Shown here piece by piece: positions 1-6,703 of a stretch of DNA of 9,952 bases; the stretch's first letter is position 1; the number at the start of each line of letters is the position of its first letter. The stretch is from an uncultured Oscillospiraceae bacterium. Lineage in GTDB: Bacteria; Bacillota; Clostridia; Oscillospirales; Acutalibacteraceae. The DNA lies in NCBI GenBank assembly GCA_902478455.1, contig CABSLJ010000085.1:1-9952 (forward strand), given 5' to 3'. The notes beneath the pieces were generated by a model. It saw only the letters and a list, made by a program, of their open reading frames with translations, ran no database searches and was not told the DNA's origin. Both the position numbers and the translations under genes were made by a program.

Positions 1-1614
1 GCCTGCGTCACCCAGCTGGAGGAAATGCTTCTCTCCGACGCCGGCAAGCGCATTGAGGCCCTCACCCGGGAGGACGGCGGAGAAGAGGCAGTCTATTTAA
101 GCCTCTTCGAGCCCTCGCAGGACGGCTTGCCTTCCTATCTGGAGGCTGAGATCGATCTCGATAAAATGCTCGTCCAGGAGGTCATTTTCGCCCGCTCCAT
201 CATAGCGGATTATGAGCCTCAGCTCCAGCATCCCGATTGCCCGCAGGGCCTTTCCATCTGCGACGAGCAAGGGCGCGAAATTCCTTATCTGCTTTTGGAG
301 GCGGGCAAGGGCTACGTCACCCGCTACCAGGATCACACCGCGCCGGAGATCGACAAGGTCAACCGGCTGCGCGTCGGCCTGATGCTGCCCGGCTTTGCCT
401 GCGGCTTCCACGAGCTGTGCATCCGCCGTTCGGACAAAAAGGCGCCCTCGGTGCAGCCGGCGGAGGCCTCGGCGATTGAAAATGAATACTACCGCCTTAC
501 GGTGGAGGACGGCGCCTTCACTGTGGAGGATAAAATGCGCGGCCGCGTCCACAGGGGCGTCAACCGCTTTGTGGACAAAGGCGACGCGGGCGACGAGTAC
601 ACCTACTCCTGGCCTGCTGAGGACGCCGTTTATACCCTTTCGGAAGAGGGCCTGCGGGTTTCCGCCCAAAGTCTGGGCGATTTTGGCAAGCGGCTTATCC
701 TGGAAGGGGTACTCCGTCTGCCGGAGGCGCTGGAAGAAAGCCGCAAGCGCCGCAGCGCAAAGCTTGTCGACTGTCCCGTTCGGGTGGAAGTTACCCTGCT
801 TGACGGCGTCGACCGCATCGATTTCCACACCGAGCTGCAGAACAACGCCCGTGACCACCGTCTGCAGGTGCAGTTCCCGTCTGGCATTTCCACAGCATAC
901 AGCGAGGCTTCAGACGCCTTTGCCGTCACCCGCCGTCCGGTCGACATCGCTGTACCCGAACAGTGGGCCGAATATCCCCAGAGCACCTTCCCAACCCACG
1001 GATTCATGAACTTGGAAGACGGCTCCTACGGCCTTTCGGCCGCGGCAAACGGTCTGACCGAAGCCGAAGCGGTTCGGGAGGCGGGGCAGACGGTGCTCAA
1101 CCTGACCCTTCTGCGCGCTGTGGGCTGGCTTTCCCGCACCGACCTGTTAACCCGGGAGGGCAACGGCGGCTGGACCATCGAAACGCCCGACGCCCAGTGC
1201 TTGGGACCGTATGCCTTTGATTACAGCATCGCCTATCACGCGGGCGATTGGAGGAAAGAGAATCTTTTCGGACGGATGGAAAAGACGCGCCTGCCATCGA
1301 GACTCCAGCAGCTGGAAGGGAAAAAGCCCACCGCTCTTTCCCGGAACAACCCGCTCGAATGGGTCTCTTGCCTGCCTGAGAACGTGCGGCTTTCGGCCCT
1401 CAAGGTGGCCGAAGATGATTCCGGCCTGATTCTCCGCGTCTTTGAGGTCGCGGGAGAACCCGCTCAAGTGCTTCTGCCCCTGCCGGAGGGAATGAAAGCG
1501 GCAAGTCTCGTCAATCTCGCGGAGGAGATGCCGCTGGCGCTCGCCCGCCGGGACAATCAGATTTCCTTTGCCGTCCGTCCGCATGAGATTGTCACGGTGA
1601 AATTTTTCAAGTAA
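1..1614 (+). CDS. Alpha-mannosidase, glycoside hydrolase family 38, C-terminal part (5' end outside window)
   Basis: The frame is open from base 1, so the gene starts before the window; the ATG at base 25 is internal. The 537 codons seen cover the end of the helical middle domain and the C-terminal beta-sandwich domains. Family marks are I-E-N-E-Y-Y-R-L near bases 475-498, the G-D-A-G-D-E-Y signature near 580-600, and a typical closing strand ending in R-P-H-E-I-V-T-V-K. The N-terminal barrel with the nucleophile aspartate is not in the window, so activity cannot be judged. Family members are retaining enzymes that remove alpha-mannose from oligosaccharides or from small compounds such as mannosylglycerate. 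No signal peptide can be assessed. The next gene follows after 17 bases, so they are probably co-transcribed. Family assignment is firm; the exact substrate is unknown. Confidence 0.88.
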   Translation, partial: ACVTQLEEMLLSDAGKRIEALTREDGGEEAVYLSLFEPSQDGLPSYLEAEIDLDKMLVQEVIFARSIIADYEPQLQHPDCPQGLSICDEQGREIPYLLLEAGKGYVTRYQDHTAPEIDKVNRLRVGLMLPGFACGFHELCIRRSDKKAPSVQPAEASAIENEYYRLTVEDGAFTVEDKMRGRVHRGVNRFVDKGDAGDEYTYSWPAEDAVYTLSEEGLRVSAQSLGDFGKRLILEGVLRLPEALEESRKRRSAKLVDCPVRVEVTLLDGVDRIDFHTELQNNARDHRLQVQFPSGISTAYSEASDAFAVTRRPVDIAVPEQWAEYPQSTFPTHGFMNLEDGSYGLSAAANGLTEAEAVREAGQTVLNLTLLRAVGWLSRTDLLTREGNGGWTIETPDAQCLGPYAFDYSIAYHAGDWRKENLFGRMEKTRLPSRLQQLEGKKPTALSRNNPLEWVSCLPENVRLSALKVAEDDSGLILRVFEVAGEPAQVLLPLPEGMKAASLVNLAEEMPLALARRDNQISFAVRPHEIVTVKFFK

Positions 1615-1631
1615 AGAAAAGGAGAAGGCTT

Positions 1632-2711
1632 ATGCGCTTCAAGGAAGACATCGACAAAGTAAAGGAACGCCTGTATGCCTTTTGGGAGCAGGAAATGGTA
1701 GACCGCGCCTGCGTTTCGGTTATCGCCCCCCAAAAGCCGGGGGATCACATTTCCATGTTCCACAATCCTCGACAGATGGCGGATAAGCCCGAAGAACTCC
1801 GGAAATATTGGGAGGATCCCGAAACCATCTACAAAAACAACATCGCCCGCCTGGAAGGCACCTTCCTCGGCGGCGAGACCCTTCCGGTGGTCTTCCAGAA
1901 CTACGGTACCAGCGGCCATTGCAACTACTTCGGCGCAAAGCCGCAGTACGGCAACGACACCATCTGGTTCGACCCGGTTTGGGACAGCCTGGAGGACGCC
2001 CGCACGGCCTACACCGAAGAGCTGCTCCAAAAGCACCTGGCCATCGCCCGCTATCTCACCGAACGGGCGGGGGACGATTACTTCGTCGGCATGCCGGACA
2101 GCACCGGTACCATCGACGCTATTGGTCATCTCTACGGCACTGAGAACGTGCTCATGGACATGATGGCCGAGCCCGAACTGGTCAAGGAAGCCATTTCCAT
2201 CGTCAACGACGGATGGATCAAAACCAACGAGATGTTCTACCAGATCAGCCGCGAGCACAACGGCGGCGGCGTCCACGCCTGGATGCACCTGCTCGCCCCC
2301 GGCAGACTGACCCACATGCAGTGCGATATGTCGGTTATGTTCTCGCCTGAGATGTACCGCGACTTTGTCATGGACGAACTCGAGAAGCAGATGGAATGGC
2401 TCGAATATCCCGTCTATCACTTCGACGGCGTGGAGCAGGAGCGCCATCTCGACTATCTCCTCTCGCTGAAAAAGCTCAAGGCCATCCAATGGACCGCGGT
2501 GGCGGGCCAGCCGTCGGCCTCGCACTACCTGCCGATTCTGCAACGCATGCAGAAGGCCGGAAAATCCCTCATCATCATGTGCCCGCCTTCGGACATCGCT
2601 CCCCTGCTTGACGGCCTCTCGGCCAAGGGGCTTTACCTCCACACGGAGACGGACACCAAGGAAGAAGCAAAAGAGATCGTCGCATACGTCGAGAAACACA
2701 GCAAGGAGTGA
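1632..2711 (+). CDS. URO-D-fold protein A (uroporphyrinogen decarboxylase / corrinoid methyltransferase superfamily, H-x-D-G variant)
   Basis: The product is 359 residues. The ATG start has AAGGAG at 1619-1624, 7 bases upstream. I assign it to the URO-D superfamily from its length, its (beta/alpha)8-like run of segments and its C-terminal half. That half has Y-H-F-D-G (H263, D265), then H-L-D-Y-L-L, A-I-Q-W-T near 280, and I-I-M-C-P (C317). In zinc methyltransferases of the MtaA type this place carries H-x-C-G-G plus a late Cys. Here Asp stands where the first Cys would be, while His and the late Cys remain. True heme-pathway HemE is unlikely: it lies in a sugar-hydrolase operon and lacks the HemE N-terminal signature. 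No signal peptide or membrane segment is visible, so it is probably cytoplasmic. Substrate and reaction are unknown; a methyl-transfer or metal-dependent role is inference. Confidence 0.78.
   Translation: MRFKEDIDKVKERLYAFWEQEMVDRACVSVIAPQKPGDHISMFHNPRQMADKPEELRKYWEDPETIYKNNIARLEGTFLGGETLPVVFQNYGTSGHCNYFGAKPQYGNDTIWFDPVWDSLEDARTAYTEELLQKHLAIARYLTERAGDDYFVGMPDSTGTIDAIGHLYGTENVLMDMMAEPELVKEAISIVNDGWIKTNEMFYQISREHNGGGVHAWMHLLAPGRLTHMQCDMSVMFSPEMYRDFVMDELEKQMEWLEYPVYHFDGVEQERHLDYLLSLKKLKAIQWTAVAGQPSASHYLPILQRMQKAGKSLIIMCPPSDIAPLLDGLSAKGLYLHTETDTKEEAKEIVAYVEKHSKE
2703..2708 (+). promoter_or_regulatory. Ribosome binding site that decides the family 31 hydrolase start
   Basis: AAGGAG lies over the end of the preceding gene, 8 bases before the ATG at 2717. 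The in-frame GTG at 2708 overlaps the last base of this site and has no site of its own, so ATG 2717 is the better start. Confidence 0.75.
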
Positions 2712-2716
2712 ACCCA

Positions 2717-4750
2717 ATGAATTACAGGGAATGCAATCATCACTTTCCCAAGGAAATCCGTTCCTGGGAGCTTGCGGACAACCGGCTGAACATGATGTTT
2801 GCCGGCGCGGCCGGGGAGACCTTCCATGGGGAGTTTACCTTTTATCAAAATGGCGCGCTGCGTGTTCGCCTGTATCGGGATGCCTTTGTTCCCGTGGCCT
2901 ACGACGTGACCAATGAACAGAGCAAAGTCCCCGCCGCTTGCAAGGCGGAGGAAAGCGCCGGTGCAGTCGCCGTCGCCTTCGGCGGCTATCGCGCCGTCTT
3001 TGGCAAAGCGCCTTTCTCCTTCCGAGTGGAGGACGAAAACGGTGCCGTACGCTATGAGGAAAACATGAAGGACGTCAACTCGGTCGGCGACGGCCTCGAC
3101 CAGATTCCGCCCATGGGCTACTCGACCGACGAGGACGGCCGGATTGTCTGCATGAACATCGGCGCCCGCCTGCATCCCGACGAGCACATCTACGGTCTCG
3201 GCGAGCATTACACCGAGTTTGACAAACGCGGTCAGCAGCTTGCCATGCGCAATTTTGATACACTCGGCTGCCGCGACGCCAACGCCTATAAGAACATCCC
3301 CTTTTACATCAGCAGCCGCCGGTACGGACTCTTTGTCCATCACCACGGGGTGTATGATTTCAATGTCGGCAGCGAATCGATCGCTACCGTCAGCGTCCAT
3401 GTGCCGGATACCTGCCTCGAATACTACCTGATCTTCGGCGGGAATATGAAGGAGATCCTTTCCTGCTATACCAACCTCACTGGCCCGGCCGCCCTTCCGC
3501 CCGACTGGTCCTTCGGTCTGTGGTACTCCACCGGCTTCAAGGGCAATTCCCGGGCAAACACCGAGGAGGACGCCCGCGCGCTGCGCGGTCGTAAAATCCC
3601 CTGCGACGTCATGCATTTCGACTGTTACTGGCTGCGCGACGATATGTGGTGCGATTTCGTCTGGGACGACGCCCAGTATCCCGGCCGCGTGGAGATGCTC
3701 AAGAATCTCAAGGCGCAGGGCTTTAAAATCTGCCTGTGGATCAACCCCTACATCACCGTGATCAGCGACATGTACCGCGAAGGGGAAGAGAAGGGCTATC
3801 TCGTCAAAAACCGCGACGGCGGCGTTTACACCGCCGACCTCTGGCATGGGCTGCTGCCCTACTGCGCCATGGTGGACTTCACCAACCCCGAGGCCGAGGC
3901 CTGGTACCGGGGCAAGGTGGCCTCGGTCCTAAAAGAAGGAGTCGACGTCTTAAAGACCGATTTCGCTGAGGATATCCCCTACGACAGCATGTTCTACAAC
4001 GGCATGACCGGCAAGCAGATGCGCAACATCTATTCCCGCCTGTACAACAATGCGGTGTTTTCGGAGATCAAGCAGCAGAACGGCCAGGGGCTCGTGTGGG
4101 CGCGCAGCGGCTGCGCCGGCATGCAGCAGTTTCCCGTCTGCTGGTCGGGAGATCCCTATTCCTCCTTTGAAGGAATGGCGGGCACCCTGCGGGGCGGCTT
4201 GTCGCTGGCAATGTCGGGCGTACCCTTCTGGAGCCACGACATGGGCGGATTTTACGGCGACGTCAGTGAGGAGATGTACATCCGCTGGTCGCAGTTCGGC
4301 CTCTTTAGCTCCCACAGCCGCCTGCACGGCACCACCACCCGTCAGCCGTGGGCTTACGGCGACCGCGCCTGTGAAATTGTCACCGATTTCATCCGGCTGC
4401 GCTACCGCCTGATGCCCTATATCCTGAAAACAGCCCACGAATGCGCCGAACAGGGCATTCCCTTCCTGCGTCCGCTCGTGCTTGAGCATGACGACGACCC
4501 CGCCGTTTACAACATCTGGGATCAGTACTATTTCGGAAGCGACCTCATCGTCGCACCCGTTTTCGGCGGGGACAACGCCGAGCGGCAGGTCTACCTGCCC
4601 GCCGGCGACTGGGTTGACCTCCTGAACGGCCGGGAATACGAGGGCGGAAGATGGCATAAATTTACCTGCCCGCTCTCTTACATGCCCATCCTGCGCCGCA
4701 GGGAGACGGAAATCCCCATGGAGACCGAAGAGAAGCAGTTTGTGGAATAG
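2717..4750 (+). CDS. yicI: Alpha-xylosidase / alpha-glucosidase, glycoside hydrolase family 31 (YicI type)
   Basis: A retaining glycosidase that removes alpha-linked xylose (or glucose) from the non-reducing end of oligosaccharides such as isoprimeverose units. The 677 residues hold an N-terminal beta-sandwich (about 1-250), then the catalytic barrel. Visible family motifs are F-D-C-Y-W, W-C-D-F-V-W-D (from W311), W-I-N-P-Y, K-T-D-F-A-E with nucleophile D415, W-S-G-D with acid/base D479, then F-W-S-H-D-M-G-G-F and S-S-H-S-R-L-H-G. These closely follow E. coli YicI, which favours xylosidase over maltase-type enzymes, though specificity is inferred. K-T-D-F-A-E has Ala where YicI has Gly. The protein stops about 95 residues short of YicI (772), so the distal C-terminal beta domain is missing. 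There is no signal peptide; imported oligosaccharides are the likely substrate. It starts 5 bases after gene A. Confidence 0.9.
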   Translation: MNYRECNHHFPKEIRSWELADNRLNMMFAGAAGETFHGEFTFYQNGALRVRLYRDAFVPVAYDVTNEQSKVPAACKAEESAGAVAVAFGGYRAVFGKAPFSFRVEDENGAVRYEENMKDVNSVGDGLDQIPPMGYSTDEDGRIVCMNIGARLHPDEHIYGLGEHYTEFDKRGQQLAMRNFDTLGCRDANAYKNIPFYISSRRYGLFVHHHGVYDFNVGSESIATVSVHVPDTCLEYYLIFGGNMKEILSCYTNLTGPAALPPDWSFGLWYSTGFKGNSRANTEEDARALRGRKIPCDVMHFDCYWLRDDMWCDFVWDDAQYPGRVEMLKNLKAQGFKICLWINPYITVISDMYREGEEKGYLVKNRDGGVYTADLWHGLLPYCAMVDFTNPEAEAWYRGKVASVLKEGVDVLKTDFAEDIPYDSMFYNGMTGKQMRNIYSRLYNNAVFSEIKQQNGQGLVWARSGCAGMQQFPVCWSGDPYSSFEGMAGTLRGGLSLAMSGVPFWSHDMGGFYGDVSEEMYIRWSQFGLFSSHSRLHGTTTRQPWAYGDRACEIVTDFIRLRYRLMPYILKTAHECAEQGIPFLRPLVLEHDDDPAVYNIWDQYYFGSDLIVAPVFGGDNAERQVYLPAGDWVDLLNGREYEGGRWHKFTCPLSYMPILRRRETEIPMETEEKQFVE

Positions 4751-4762
4751 AAGGAGAAAACG

Positions 4763-5854
4763 ATGACCTCCAAGGAAAGAATGCTATGCGCCGTCCACCG
4801 CGAAAAGCCCGACCGTCTGCCCGTTGCCATTCATCAGTGGCAGGCTTATCACCTGAAAACCTTCATGGGCGGCATGACCGACATCGAAGCCAACCGCGCA
4901 GTCGGGCTTGACGCCGCCATTACCTACTGTGAGGAGCTGCCCCAGGAGAGCGATCAGTGGAGGGTAAGCTCCTACAGGACGGAAGAGGACGGCTACTTCG
5001 TCACCCACTATACCATCCGGACGCCCGAGGGGGAGCTCACCACCTCGGAGGGCACCAACCCCATGACCACCTGGGTGATGGAGCACCTCATCAAAAAGCC
5101 GGAGGATATCAGGCTTTTAAAGTACCGCCCCGTCCCTAAGCTCAACCGCCGGCGCACCGTGGAAATCTACGACGCGCTGGGCGACGGCGGCATCCTGCGC
5201 ACCTTCCTGTGCGGCAAGCAGGGCGGCTGCTGGCAGGACGCCTGTGAGCTCTTCGGCGTGGAAAACCTCATCCTCGCCACTTTTGACGACCCCGATTGGG
5301 TCAGGGAGTTTCTGCAGATCCTGCTGGAGCAGAAGCTCGCCTACGTGGAAGAAAGCTTAAAGGGCATGCCCTTTGACCTCATCGAGACGGGCGGCGGCGC
5401 TTCCAGCAACACGGTCATCTCGCCCGCCATCCACCGCGAGTTCTGCCTGCCCTTCGACCGGGCGCTGCACGACGCCATCCACAGCGTCGGCTTTCCGGTG
5501 GTCTACCACACCTGCGGCGGCATGACCAAAATCCTCGACTGCATCTGCGAAAATCACTGCGACGTCTCGGAGACTCTCTCCCCCTCCTCGGTGGGCGGGG
5601 ACATCGACTCCGACGAGACCGCCCGCAGAGTGTGCGCCGCCCTGCATCCCCATGTGGGCATGATCGGCGGCATGGATCAGTTCAACATCCTCGGAACCGG
5701 TACAAAGGAGCAGATTGAAGCCGAGGTCGGCAGACTGTTTGACGTCTTCGGCCGGGACGGAGGCTACATCCTTTCCGCCTGCGACCATTTCTTCGACGCG
5801 CCGCCCGAGCATTTGAAAATTTTCGCCGCCGCCGCTCAAAATTACACCTATTGA
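4763..5854 (+). CDS. URO-D-fold protein B, MtaA/CmuA-like with complete zinc motif
   Basis: The product is 363 residues. The ATG start has AAGGAG at 4751-4756, 6 bases upstream, and a 12-base gap to the hydrolase gene. The N-terminus has the superfamily opening E-R-M-L-C-A-V-H-R-E-K-P-D-R-L-P-V. The C-terminal half has V-V-Y-H-T-C-G-G (H249, C251) and S-A-C-D-H-F-F (C340). This is the H-x-C...C zinc set used by corrinoid-dependent methyltransferases such as MtaA and MtbA to activate a thiol acceptor. Family knowledge therefore suggests methyl transfer between a corrinoid protein and a thiol or similar acceptor, in the cytoplasm. No corrinoid-binding protein, with its D-x-H-x-x-G motif, is encoded in the window. 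HemE proper is less likely, because HemE does not use this Cys/His site. The acceptor and donor are unknown. It appears to be the last gene of the first transcription unit. Confidence 0.85.
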   Translation: MTSKERMLCAVHREKPDRLPVAIHQWQAYHLKTFMGGMTDIEANRAVGLDAAITYCEELPQESDQWRVSSYRTEEDGYFVTHYTIRTPEGELTTSEGTNPMTTWVMEHLIKKPEDIRLLKYRPVPKLNRRRTVEIYDALGDGGILRTFLCGKQGGCWQDACELFGVENLILATFDDPDWVREFLQILLEQKLAYVEESLKGMPFDLIETGGGASSNTVISPAIHREFCLPFDRALHDAIHSVGFPVVYHTCGGMTKILDCICENHCDVSETLSPSSVGGDIDSDETARRVCAALHPHVGMIGGMDQFNILGTGTKEQIEAEVGRLFDVFGRDGGYILSACDHFFDAPPEHLKIFAAAAQNYTY

Positions 5855-5859
5855 GCCGA

Positions 5860-5876
5860 GGAGCCGCGCAGGCTCC
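5860..5876 (+). other. Stem-loop just after URO-D gene B
   Basis: GGAGCC (5860-5865) and GGCTCC (5871-5876) form a perfect 6-base stem with a 5-base loop, starting 6 bases after the stop codon. There is no T-run after it, so it is not a classic intrinsic terminator. It may mark the mRNA 3' end, or leave read-through into block 2. Confidence 0.45.
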
Positions 5877-5914
5877 GCCCCTCGCTTCTCAGAGGAGGAC
5901 TATCCCTGCGGCGG

Positions 5915-5944
5915 TTGCATTGCGGCGGATAAACTTGGTATAAT
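5915..5944 (+). promoter_or_regulatory. Probable sigma-A promoter for the lyxose isomerase operon
   Basis: A perfect TATAAT lies at 5939-5944, preceded by TG at 5936-5937, giving an extended -10 (TGnTATAAT). The best -35 is TTGCAT at 5915-5920 with an 18-base spacer; it is weak, as is common for extended -10 promoters. Transcription would start near 5951, leaving a leader of about 100 bases before the ATG at 6053. The -35 element sits between two exact copies of TGCGGCGG (5907-5914, 5921-5928), which could bind a regulator or be chance in GC-rich DNA. Confidence 0.7.
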
Positions 5945-5967
5945 TTTGGCGGGAAGCATCCTTCTTT

Positions 5968-5998
5968 CCGGAGGCTGCGGCGGAGCATCGCCTCGCGG
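5968..5998 (+). other. Leader stem-loop in the 5' untranslated region
   Basis: CCG-GAGGC (5968-5975) pairs with GCCTC-(G)-CGG (5990-5998), giving 8 pairs with one bulged G and a 14-base loop. It lies within the inferred leader, 17-47 bases after the predicted start of transcription. The ribosome site (6039-6046) is outside the stem. A known riboswitch class was not recognised. Confidence 0.35.
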
Positions 5999-6052
5999 AC
6001 CGGCGGATTTTTCCGTTTATCAGTACATCGGATTGTGCAAGGAGGAATCGGT

Positions 6053-6610
6053 ATGATCAGTAAAAAACAGTACGAGGAATACCGCGCCAAAACGCTTAAG
6101 GCCCTCGCGGACGCCAACATCGCCCTGACCGATGCGGAAAAGGCGAATGTAGAGGTGGCGGATTTTGGGCTGAACCGCCTCGAAGAGGTGGGGTTGCAGG
6201 TCGTCACCTACGTCAACACCGAACGCTGCTGCGCCAAGGAGCTGGTGCTCACGCCGTGGCAGATCTGCCCGGAGCACAGGCACCCCCCGGTGAACGGCGT
6301 GCCCGGCAAGGAGGAAACCTTCCGCTGCCGCCAGGGCGTGGCTTACGTCTATGTGGGCGGCTTTGACGATTCGGCGGAAAAAAAGCCGATTCAAGGGCGT
6401 ATTCCCGCGGACATGGACGATTATTTCACCGTCTACCATGAGCTGGTGCTCCACCCGGGCGAGCAGTACACCCTGCCGCCGGATACTCTGCACTGGTTCC
6501 AGGCCGGGGAGGAGGGCTGCATCGTCTCTGAGTTTTCCACCAAAAGCCGCGACGAGCTGGATATCTTCACCGACCCGCACATCAACAGGGCCCCGGAAGT
6601 GGCCGATTGA
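6053..6610 (+). CDS. D-lyxose isomerase (YdaE-type cupin; probably also D-mannose isomerase)
   Basis: The product is 185 residues. The ATG start has AAGGAGGA at 6039-6046, 6 bases upstream; an in-frame GTG at 6035 lies before that site and is rejected. The protein is a single cupin. Its metal site is visible: E-H-R-H-P-P (H75, H77), G-K-E-E-T-F (E88) and P-P-D-T-L-H-W-F (H147). The layout, including Y-V-N-T-E-R near 50 and D-I-F-T-D-P near the end, follows Bacillus subtilis YdaE and the E. coli O157 sugar isomerase. Such enzymes need a divalent metal, interconvert D-lyxose and D-xylulose, and also accept D-mannose to D-fructose. With an alpha-mannosidase upstream and a PfkB kinase downstream, mannose is a plausible natural substrate; that part is inference. 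It is the first gene after the promoter, and probably cytoplasmic. Confidence 0.9.
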   Translation: MISKKQYEEYRAKTLKALADANIALTDAEKANVEVADFGLNRLEEVGLQVVTYVNTERCCAKELVLTPWQICPEHRHPPVNGVPGKEETFRCRQGVAYVYVGGFDDSAEKKPIQGRIPADMDDYFTVYHELVLHPGEQYTLPPDTLHWFQAGEEGCIVSEFSTKSRDELDIFTDPHINRAPEVAD

Positions 6611-6630
6611 CCGGTATTGGATGCAGGCTG

Positions 6631-6678
6631 CGGGGCGTTTTCGCCCCGTCAAAGCCCTTCCCGCCCGGATTTTCCGGG
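6631..6678 (+). other. Two tandem perfect stem-loops between the isomerase and URO-D gene C
   Basis: CGGGGCG-TTTT-CGCCCCG at 6631-6648 is a perfect 7-base stem with a TTTT loop. CCCGGA-TTT-TCCGGG at 6664-6678 is a perfect 6-base stem. Neither is followed by a T-run, so neither is a standard terminator. They may stabilise or process the mRNA, or set the ratio of the two proteins. They fill most of the 93-base gap and end 9 bases before the next ribosome site. Confidence 0.5.
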
Positions 6679-6703
6679 AGATAACCCAAAGGAGGAAAGA
6701 GCG

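Noticed and set aside
25..27. ATG as the start of the alpha-mannosidase
   Set aside because: The frame is open upstream to base 1, and the family needs a large N-terminal catalytic domain, so this Met is internal.
1557..2717. Long minus-strand open frame (386 codons) opposite URO-D gene A
   Set aside because: It mirrors the coding gene in GC-rich DNA; the + strand product has family motifs and a ribosome site, while the antisense product resembles nothing known.
2633..3847. Minus-strand open frame of 404 codons opposite the family 31 hydrolase
   Set aside because: It lies opposite a clear GH31 gene and has low-complexity Ala/Val/Gly-rich translation typical of shadow frames.
1632..5854. HemE (heme biosynthesis) identity for URO-D genes A and B
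   Set aside because: No other heme genes are nearby, B carries the H-x-C...C zinc set of methyltransferases, and A lacks the HemE N-terminal signature.
5860..5890. Intrinsic terminator after URO-D gene B
   Set aside because: A stem-loop is present, but no T-run follows, so it is reported only as a stem-loop.
6617..6703. TTG start giving URO-D protein C 29 extra residues
   Set aside because: It has no ribosome site, the extra part would run through two perfect hairpins, and GTG 6704 has a strong site at the right distance.
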